A DNA stretch of 9,056 nucleotides from positions 1 through 9,056 of the forward strand of contig CANROQ010000034.1 in NCBI GenBank assembly GCA_947632295.1. Reading direction: 5' to 3'. Each line of letters starts with the position of its first letter. Positions within the stretch are counted from its first letter, which is position 1. A model generated the notes under the pieces. That model worked only from the letters and a program-made list of their open reading frames with translations. It was not told where the DNA came from and searched no databases. Below, piece after piece: positions 1-6,016 of the stretch. The translations under genes and the position numbers were made by a program. Source of the stretch: an uncultured Bacilli bacterium. GTDB taxonomy: Bacteria > Bacillota_I > Bacilli_A > RF39 > UBA660.

Positions 1-1452
1 GGCTATTTAAATTTGACTATTAGTGATAATTTATTGAATAAAAAAATTCGCTATATGTATACTAATGATAAATTTGGACTTAATATACAAGATAAGGATG
101 AATTATTTGTTTTAGATTATGGTGGTCCTAATGTGGCAAAACCATTACATGTTGGTCATATGCGTACAGCAATTGTCGGAGAGAGTATTAAAAGAATTAT
201 CGAATATATGGGTTACAAGACTATCAGTGATGTTCATTTAGGTGATTATGGCTTACAAATTGGCGAAGTTATTTATGGCATGATTCGTGATGGTAAATCG
301 ATCGATGATTTAGATATTGGTTATTTAGATAAAATTTATCCTGAAATGAATAAGTTATGTAAAGAGGATGAAAATTTAAAAAATGAATGTGCCGATATTA
401 CAAAAAAATTACAAGATGGAGATCCTACTTATCATAAATATTTAGAAAAAATTCGTGAAATATCAGTTAGTGATATCAAAAAAATTTATGATTACTTATC
501 TGTATCATTTGATTTGTGGCAAGGTGAAAGTGATGCTTATCAATATTTACCAAAAGTTGAAGATATTTTAAATAAGCAAAAAATATTAGAAAGTAGTGAA
601 GGGGCCTTAATTGTTAATGTTTCATGTGATACTGATAAAAAACCAATCCCACCTTTATTATTTAAAAAAAATAATGGAGCCTATTTGTATGCCTCAACTG
701 ATGTAGCTACTATTTATGAGCGTGTTTTAAAATATAATCCAGCCCATATCTTATATATTGTTGATAATAGGCAGGAATTACATTTTGAACAGGTATTTAG
801 AACTTGTCAAAAGGCTAAAATTTGCGATATGTCTAAATTAGAATTTTTAGGATATGGTACAGTTAATGGTGATGATGGCAAACCATACAAAACAAGAAAT
901 GGTGATACTCCTAAATTATCGCATTTATTTACTCAGGCTAAAGAAATATTTATTTCGAAAAAAGAAACTAATAAAGATATGAGTGAAGAGGATATCGATA
1001 AGATTGTAAACGCTATTTTAAAATTTGCCGATTTAGAAAATTCGCGTGAAAGAGATTATATATTTGATTTAGCAAAATTTTCAGATGTTGTAGGTAAAAC
1101 AGGTCCTTATATTTTATATACTTATGTTAGAATTAATAAAATGATTAAAAATAGTAATATAATGGAATTATCGGACATTATATATAATGATATCGATAGA
1201 GATTTGCGTTTTAAAATTAGCAATTTATCTACAGCATTATTTAATGCTTTTAATGAAAGAAAACCACATTATATCGCCGATTATTTATATGAACTTTGTG
1301 TTTTAACTAATGTATTTTATCAAAATAATCATTTAAATAATTTGGAAGATCAAACTAATAAAAATGATTGGATTTATGTTTTAACACTAACTAATAGAAT
1401 TATCAAACAATTATTAAACTTATTAGTGATTGACATTCCAACAATAATGTAA
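1..1452 (+). CDS. argS: arginyl-tRNA synthetase, 5'-truncated by the window edge
   Basis: Class I aminoacyl-tRNA synthetase that charges tRNA-Arg with arginine in the cytoplasm. The frame is open from base 1, giving 483 visible residues. The opening GYLNLTISDNLL matches the 'GFINF.LS' segment that follows the N-terminal domain of bacterial ArgRS. The TTG at 13 is therefore internal, and roughly 70-80 residues lie upstream of the window (bacterial ArgRS is about 550-580 aa). Visible landmarks (visible-residue numbering): the HIGH box as HVGH at 50-53 within AKPLHVGHMRTA; the KMSKS-equivalent GKPYKTRNGDT at 293-303, a usual ArgRS form; YILYTYVRI, the DALR-type anticodon-binding domain; and a C-terminus LLVIDIPTIM resembling the family ending LLGIEAPERM. 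It ends in TAA 49 bases before rpoE. argS next to rpoE is, as I recall, also seen in Listeria. Identity is near certain. Confidence 0.97.
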   Translation, partial: GYLNLTISDNLLNKKIRYMYTNDKFGLNIQDKDELFVLDYGGPNVAKPLHVGHMRTAIVGESIKRIIEYMGYKTISDVHLGDYGLQIGEVIYGMIRDGKSIDDLDIGYLDKIYPEMNKLCKEDENLKNECADITKKLQDGDPTYHKYLEKIREISVSDIKKIYDYLSVSFDLWQGESDAYQYLPKVEDILNKQKILESSEGALIVNVSCDTDKKPIPPLLFKKNNGAYLYASTDVATIYERVLKYNPAHILYIVDNRQELHFEQVFRTCQKAKICDMSKLEFLGYGTVNGDDGKPYKTRNGDTPKLSHLFTQAKEIFISKKETNKDMSEEDIDKIVNAILKFADLENSRERDYIFDLAKFSDVVGKTGPYILYTYVRINKMIKNSNIMELSDIIYNDIDRDLRFKISNLSTALFNAFNERKPHYIADYLYELCVLTNVFYQNNHLNNLEDQTNKNDWIYVLTLTNRIIKQLLNLLVIDIPTIM

Positions 1453-1461
1453 TAATATAAT
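1430..1461 (+). promoter_or_regulatory. candidate rpoE promoter overlapping the 3' end of argS
   Basis: A perfect -35 hexamer TTGACA (1430-1435) lies in the last codons of argS. The -10 is either TAATAT at 1453-1458 (17-base spacer) or TATAAT at 1456-1461 (20-base spacer, too long for an ideal site). It would allow rpoE to be transcribed independently of argS. The ambiguity of the -10 keeps confidence moderate. Confidence 0.45.
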
Positions 1462-1501
1462 AACGGTAATATAAAAAACTAAAATTATGGAGGGACGAAT
1501 T

Positions 1502-1945
1502 ATGAGTTTAAAAGATATGACAAAAGAGGAATTAGAGGTTCTTTCTTATGCCGATTTAACTTATATGTTACTAAAGGAAAATAAAAAAACAATGACAACA
1601 CCCGCAATTTTTAAATTAATTTGTGATTTGTTAGAATATACAGATGAAGAATATGCCGCTAAAATTGGTGATTATTATACATCGCTTACTATTGATAAAA
1701 GATTTGTACTTTTAGATAATGCTGAATGGGATATTCGTGATAATCATAAAATCGAAGTTGTAGTTGATGATGATGAAGAAGATTTAGAAGAATCTGATGA
1801 GATGGATGATGAAGAAAGTGAAGAAGAAGATGTAGAAACAGAAGAAAGTGAAGAAATCGATGCTATCGACGATGATTTAGATGATGTAGATGACGATTTA
1901 GATGATTTAGCAATTATCGATGACGAAGAAAATGAAGAAGAATAA
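1502..1945 (+). CDS. rpoE: RNA polymerase delta subunit
   Basis: Auxiliary subunit of Gram-positive RNA polymerase. It reduces non-specific nucleic-acid binding and promotes recycling of the enzyme. The protein is 147 aa. Residues 1 to about 85 form the HARE-HTH type winged-helix domain; YYTSLTIDKRF followed by EWDIR aligns with the B. subtilis delta motif YTDLNIDGRF...WGLR. Residues 89-147 are an almost purely Asp/Glu tail (DDDLDDVDDDLDDL type runs), as expected for the disordered acidic half of delta. An ATG at 1487 is in frame, but the strong GGAGGG (1489-1494) overlaps it and sits 7 bases before ATG 1502, so 1502 is chosen. At 147 aa it is somewhat shorter than B. subtilis delta (about 173 aa), mostly in the tail. 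pyrG, often next to rpoE in Bacilli, is absent here. Confidence 0.95.
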   Translation: MSLKDMTKEELEVLSYADLTYMLLKENKKTMTTPAIFKLICDLLEYTDEEYAAKIGDYYTSLTIDKRFVLLDNAEWDIRDNHKIEVVVDDDEEDLEESDEMDDEESEEEDVETEESEEIDAIDDDLDDVDDDLDDLAIIDDEENEEE

Positions 1946-1967
1946 AATCAATATTAAATAATAAATT

Positions 1968-1993
1968 AATAATACATTTGTATTATTTTTTTT
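1968..1993 (+). terminator. intrinsic terminator after rpoE
   Basis: The arms 1968-1975 and 1980-1987 pair perfectly over 8 bp with an ATTT loop, and a run of eight T spans 1986-1993. The stem has only one G-C pair, so it is weak. Its position 23 bases after the rpoE stop and its T-run support the call. Confidence 0.6.
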
Positions 1994-2010
1994 ATTTATA
2001 ATTTTATTTG

Positions 2011-2039
2011 TTTAAAATAACAATTATAAATGATATAAT
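2011..2039 (+). promoter_or_regulatory. extended -10 promoter of the lipoprotein gene
   Basis: TATAAT at 2034-2039 is preceded by TG at 2031-2032, giving a perfect extended -10 (TGnTATAAT). A TTTAAA -35-like hexamer at 2011-2016 stands 17 bases upstream. Predicted transcription starts near 2046, leaving a leader of about 94 bases before ATG 2140. That is far longer than the leaders of the other promoters in this window. Confidence 0.6.
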
Positions 2040-2139
2040 ATAATTATAATTAAATAAAATATGAAGGAGTTTAGTCTAAAAAAAATTAATTTTAATGGTT
2101 ATGTATGCTTGAACAAAGTGAAAGGAATGTGTGGTTTTT

Positions 2140-2952
2140 ATGAAAAAAATGTTATTTCTAGTTTCTTTATTAATTTGTTTATTTTTATCAGGTTGTGATA
2201 ATAAACAAAAAATAGAATGTGCATATTATGAAGAAAATGACGGGAAAAAGATAACTTATGATTATTTTTTGAATTTTGATGATAATGGTAATATATTAAA
2301 AAACATAGAAGTTTTTTCGACATATGAATTTCAAAATGAAATGGATTTAGATCGTTATAGTGATATAGATATATGTAATATGATAATAAGTGATACTGTT
2401 GATAATTATAATAAATTTATTATTTGTGATTCAAAAAATTATGATGATAAAATTAATGTTAATATAAAATATGATTATGAGAAAATGAATGATGAACAAA
2501 AAAAATTACTTTTAGGTAATTTTACATATGATGAATTTAAAGAGAAGTATAAAAATAATAAATTAGATAAAGATATATGTTTATTTGATTCTAATAAAGA
2601 TATAACACCAACTCTATATAATGATGGAATACTTGGATTATTAGCTGATTACAATAAAAAGCTTATAGAAAAAGATGTATATAAAATTATAGAAATTGCT
2701 GAAAATTATATAGTTGATTATCTATTACGAAATAATGGAAAATGGGATTCTAATATTGTATTCACTTGTAATGGTAAAAAATGTTCTACAATAATTGATG
2801 GTGAGAAAGAAAATTTAAATTTAAAAAGTGTAGTACCTACAAGTGGTGAGATTTTAGTATCATCTCAAGGTGTTAAAATTACTAAACCACTTATAATAAA
2901 AGGATATGAATGTACAATGAATGATGACGATGAGGTAGAATGTTTAAAGTAA
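2140..2952 (+). CDS. lipoprotein with a pilin-like C-terminal domain
   Basis: Predicted 270-aa secreted lipoprotein of unknown function. The signal peptide is KKM plus a hydrophobic run, ending in lipobox LSGC with Cys19 as the lipidated residue. Residues 20 to about 180 are Asp/Asn/Lys-rich, with ECAYYEEN and a FDDNGNI strand, in the style of small YehR-like lipoproteins; no family is firmly recognised. Residues about 187-270 (AENYIVDYLL, then VVPTSGEILVSS, then KPLIIKGYECTM) resemble the globular end of type IV pilins/pseudopilins of low-GC Firmicutes, from memory of the 'PTSG.v.I...GY.v' pattern. Cys210, 215, 258 and 268 could form two disulfides. ATG 2140 is preferred because the signal peptide begins there; AAAGGA at 2121-2126 is 13 bases away. 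GTG 2131 is possible but only 4 bases from that site. ATA is the main Ile codon, unlike in its neighbours. It has its own promoter and terminator. Confidence 0.85.
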   Translation: MKKMLFLVSLLICLFLSGCDNKQKIECAYYEENDGKKITYDYFLNFDDNGNILKNIEVFSTYEFQNEMDLDRYSDIDICNMIISDTVDNYNKFIICDSKNYDDKINVNIKYDYEKMNDEQKKLLLGNFTYDEFKEKYKNNKLDKDICLFDSNKDITPTLYNDGILGLLADYNKKLIEKDVYKIIEIAENYIVDYLLRNNGKWDSNIVFTCNGKKCSTIIDGEKENLNLKSVVPTSGEILVSSQGVKITKPLIIKGYECTMNDDDEVECLK

Positions 2953-2968
2953 TTAATAATGTTTTTAT

Positions 2969-2996
2969 AAAAAGGCAAAGTTTTGCTTTTTTTTTT
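2969..2996 (+). terminator. intrinsic terminator after the lipoprotein gene
   Basis: AAAAAGGCAA (2969-2978) pairs with TTGCTTTTTT (2983-2992), including one G-T wobble, across an AGTT loop. The T-run extends over 2987-2996. It lies 17 bases after the stop codon. Its 3' arm is also the likely -35 element of smc. Confidence 0.75.
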
Positions 2997-3011
2997 GTTA
3001 TATAGTATAAT
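2983..3011 (+). promoter_or_regulatory. candidate smc promoter embedded in the preceding terminator
   Basis: TTGCTT (2983-2988) followed by exactly 17 bases and a perfect TATAAT (3006-3011). The predicted start is near 3018, just ahead of the ribosome binding site AGGTAGG (3026-3032), which lies 7 bases before ATG 3040. The -35 matches the consensus at only three positions, so the -10 carries the prediction. Confidence 0.55.
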
Positions 3012-3039
3012 TTATATAGATTGATAGGTAGGTTTTATT

Positions 3040-5988
3040 ATGTATTTACGTGAAATTAAAGCACAAGGATTTAAATCATTTGCCGATAAAGTAGATTTTG
3101 AACTAACTTCAGGTATAACTGGTGTTGTTGGTCCTAATGGTAGTGGTAAAAGTAATGTTGTCGACGCTATTAAATGGGTATTAGGGGAACAATCAGTAAA
3201 ATCACTACGTGGTGATGGTAATATGTCTGATGTTATTTTTTCAGGTAGTAAATCGCGAAATCCTTTAAATGTTGCTAGTGTTACATTAATATTCGATAAT
3301 AAAGATCATTATTTACCATTAAATTTTGATGAAATTTCCATCAAAAGACGTGTCTATAGGGATGGCACTAATGAATATTTTATTAATGGTGAACAATGTC
3401 GGTTAAAAGATGTTAGTGATTTATTTTTAGATAGTGGAATAGGAAGAGATAGTTTTAATATTATCTCACAAGGTAAGATTGAAGAAATAATCTCAACTAA
3501 GCCTAGTGATCGCCGTGTTATTTTTGAAGAAGCAGCTGGTGTTTTAAAATATAAAAAGCGAAAAGAAGAAGCCTTAAAAAAATTGGAACGAACACATGAT
3601 AATATGCATCGTGTTGACGATATTATTGGTGAATTAGAAGTTCAAGTTGGTCCTTTAAAAGAGCAAAGAGAAAAGGCTCTTAAATATAATGAAACACAAG
3701 ATGAACTTAAAAATATCGAAATTGCGTTAATTAGTAATGATATTACTAACATTAATTATAAATATCAGGATAGTAAAAATAAAATTGAAATTTTAAATAA
3801 TGAAATTTTAAATTTAAGTTCAAATAATTCTACTAGTGAGGCTAAAATTGAATTATTTAAAACAAAAATAAATGAAGTTAACGAAAAAATAAAAGAATAT
3901 CAAACTAAATTATTAGACTTAACGGCTTTGGTTGAAAAAATCAATGGTGAAAAATCAATTATTTTAGAAAGAAAAAAATATGAAGTTTCCGACTCAAAAT
4001 TACATACTAATATTTTAAATTTAAAAGAAGAATGTTTAAAATTAGAAACGGATATTAATAATATTAATAATGAAATTAAATTATTAAATGATAGATTAAA
4101 TGATATTACTAATTTATTAAATGAAAAAGATATAGAGTTTGAAAATTTAAAAAATAAACGTCAAAAATTAAATATTTCTCTAACTGAACAAGTTCGATAT
4201 AAGTCTAATTTAGAAAATAAAATCGATACGTTAAGAGAAAGTATTGAAAATAATAGTCTACTACCACTTGCTGTTAAAAGTATTTTAAATAATCCAAAAT
4301 TAAGAGGTATTCATAATATTGTTGGAAATATTTTTGATGTGAGTGATGAATATAGTTTGGCTATTTCAACTTGTTTAGGAGCGAGTGTTAGCAATGTTGT
4401 TGTCGATAACGAACAATGTGCTAAAGAGGCGATAAATTATTTAAAAAATAGTAATATTGGAAGGGCTACTTTTTTTCCATTAAATATTATTAAACCAAGA
4501 TTTGTCGATTCTAAAATTATGACTTTAATTTCTTCGATAGAAGGTTTTATCGACCTTGCTTCTAATTTAGTGAAATATGATAAAAAGTATGAAAATATTA
4601 TCTTAAATCAATTAGGTAATGTTATTGTGGTTAAAGATATCGATAGCGCTAATACGATAAGTAGAAAAATAAATTATAGTTACCGAATTGTTACGTTAGA
4701 TGGTGAATTATTTCATATCGGTGGCTCACTAACAGGTGGTAATAGTAATAAAAGTAAAAATATTATTAGTGAAAAGTATGAATTAGAGAAAAGTTTAAAT
4801 GATTTGAATAATATTGACAATCAGATAAAGTTATTAGAAGAAGATATTAATCAAGTTGATTATGATTTAAAATCGCTAGAAGATAAAAGATATTTATTAA
4901 CAAAAGATAAAGTTGAAATCGAAGAGTCAATTAATAGTAAAAATAAAAATTTATTTAATTTAAATGAGATATTAAATAAAAATAATCTAGAAATAAATGG
5001 AACTAATAATATTATTAATAATTCTTTATCAAAAGAAGAAGATGAAGTTTTAAAAAGGTATTATGATGCTTTAAAAAACAAAGATAATGTTGCTAGTGAA
5101 TTAGAAGGATTAATCAAAGAAAAAAATAATTTAAATGAGTCATTAGGTGAATATGAGTATGAATTAAAAAAAGAAAATTCATCTTTATCCATTAAAAATA
5201 AAGAATTGAAAGATTTAGAAATTTTTGTAAATAGAATGGATGTTAAACTTGATAATTTATTAAATATTTTAAATGAAACTTATAATATGACTTATGAAAA
5301 GGCTATTAGTTTATATAAATTAGAAATAAGTGAGGAACAGGCTAGGGTAAAAGTCAATAATTTAAAACAAATAATTAGGGATTTAGGTGTTGTTAATTTG
5401 GCTGCACCTGAAGAATATGAACGTATTAGTCAAAGATATGAATTTTTAATTGCTCAAAGAAATGATTTAGTAAATGCTGAAAATATTTTATTAGATATTA
5501 TAACTGAGATGGATGAGGTAATGGAGAAGGAGTTTTCTAAATCTTTTGAAGTTATTAGAACTAATTTTAAGCAAACTTTTAAAGAATTATTTAAAGGTGG
5601 GACTGCCGATTTAAAAATGACTGAACCAACTAATTTATTAGAAACAGGTATTGAAATTATTGCATCTCCTCCTGGTAAAACCTTAAAAAGTATTTCCTTA
5701 CTATCAGGTGGTGAAAAAACATTTACTGCTATTAGTTTATTATTTGCAATTCTTAAATCAAGACCAGTTCCGTTTTGTATTTTAGATGAGGTTGAGGCAG
5801 CATTAGATGAGGTTAATGTCGATAGTTTTGGTAAGTATTTAGAAGGTCTTAAAGAAAAAACACAATTTATTTTAATTACCCATAAAAAGAAAACGATGGA
5901 ATATGCGGATATCTTATATGGAATTACGATGCAAGAATCGGGAGTTAGTAAATTAGTAAGTGTTAAATTAGAAGATATTGAAAAATAA
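3040..5988 (+). CDS. smc: chromosome segregation ATPase SMC (short-armed)
   Basis: ATPase of the bacterial condensin (Smc-ScpAB), which loops and separates the nucleoid. The head is split between the two ends of the 982-aa chain. N-terminal landmarks: MYLREIKAQGFKSFAD, Walker A GPNGSGKS at 31-38, R-loop Arg57 in KSLRG, Q-loop Gln144 in ISQGKIEEI. The first coiled coil runs from about 165 to 405. The hinge spans about 405-567 (PLAVKSIL, CLGASVSNVVVD, closing HIGGSLTGG at 559-567). The second coiled coil runs from about 570 to 780. C-terminal landmarks: LGVVNLAAPEEYERI (782-796), signature LSGGEK at 888-893, Walker B FCILDE at 912-917, and the D-loop ALDE. All catalytic motifs are intact. It is about 200 aa shorter than B. 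subtilis Smc (about 1186 aa), the loss being divided between the two arms. The usual neighbours rnc and ftsY are not beside it. Confidence 0.97.
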   Translation: MYLREIKAQGFKSFADKVDFELTSGITGVVGPNGSGKSNVVDAIKWVLGEQSVKSLRGDGNMSDVIFSGSKSRNPLNVASVTLIFDNKDHYLPLNFDEISIKRRVYRDGTNEYFINGEQCRLKDVSDLFLDSGIGRDSFNIISQGKIEEIISTKPSDRRVIFEEAAGVLKYKKRKEEALKKLERTHDNMHRVDDIIGELEVQVGPLKEQREKALKYNETQDELKNIEIALISNDITNINYKYQDSKNKIEILNNEILNLSSNNSTSEAKIELFKTKINEVNEKIKEYQTKLLDLTALVEKINGEKSIILERKKYEVSDSKLHTNILNLKEECLKLETDINNINNEIKLLNDRLNDITNLLNEKDIEFENLKNKRQKLNISLTEQVRYKSNLENKIDTLRESIENNSLLPLAVKSILNNPKLRGIHNIVGNIFDVSDEYSLAISTCLGASVSNVVVDNEQCAKEAINYLKNSNIGRATFFPLNIIKPRFVDSKIMTLISSIEGFIDLASNLVKYDKKYENIILNQLGNVIVVKDIDSANTISRKINYSYRIVTLDGELFHIGGSLTGGNSNKSKNIISEKYELEKSLNDLNNIDNQIKLLEEDINQVDYDLKSLEDKRYLLTKDKVEIEESINSKNKNLFNLNEILNKNNLEINGTNNIINNSLSKEEDEVLKRYYDALKNKDNVASELEGLIKEKNNLNESLGEYEYELKKENSSLSIKNKELKDLEIFVNRMDVKLDNLLNILNETYNMTYEKAISLYKLEISEEQARVKVNNLKQIIRDLGVVNLAAPEEYERISQRYEFLIAQRNDLVNAENILLDIITEMDEVMEKEFSKSFEVIRTNFKQTFKELFKGGTADLKMTEPTNLLETGIEIIASPPGKTLKSISLLSGGEKTFTAISLLFAILKSRPVPFCILDEVEAALDEVNVDSFGKYLEGLKEKTQFILITHKKKTMEYADILYGITMQESGVSKLVSVKLEDIEK

Positions 5989-6016
5989 AAAAATATGCTT
6001 TTTCGCATATTTTTTT
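5987..6016. terminator. bidirectional terminator shared by smc and the sulfotransferase gene
   Basis: A perfect 12-bp stem (5987-5998 with 6005-6016) encloses a six-base TTTTTC loop. The core is ATATGC/GCATAT and the base is a 7-bp A/T tract, so each strand ends in a T-run. The smc stop codon (5986-5988) and the minus-strand stop codon (6015-6017) both fall in the stem base. Confidence 0.85.

Noticed and set aside
13..15. TTG as the start codon of argS
   Set aside because: The frame is open to base 1, and the residues before and after the TTG match the internal GFINF-like segment of ArgRS, so the true start is outside the window.
1487..1489. ATG 1487 as the rpoE start
   Set aside because: It would put the GGAGGG Shine-Dalgarno sequence inside the gene; ATG 1502 is correctly spaced from it and gives the normal delta N-terminus.
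1767..1942. Tandem GATGAT/GATTTAGAT repeats
   Set aside because: These encode the acidic tail of the delta subunit. Asp/Glu-rich low complexity is normal for this protein, so it is not an independent repeat element.
2061..2198. 45-codon frame overlapping the lipoprotein start in another frame
   Set aside because: No Shine-Dalgarno site ahead of its ATG, no recognisable sequence, and its end runs through the signal-peptide codons of the lipoprotein. Kept only as part of the leader observation.
2138..2323. 61-codon minus-strand frame over the lipoprotein signal region
   Set aside because: Low-complexity Lys/Ile/Asn composition expected from the reverse of AT-rich coding DNA; no ribosome site; the opposite strand has a clear signal peptide and lipobox.
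5454..6008. 184-codon open frame on the minus strand, antisense to the smc 3' end
   Set aside because: It lies wholly over the conserved SMC head-coding region, has no ribosome binding site of note, resembles no family I know, and would run through the shared terminator.
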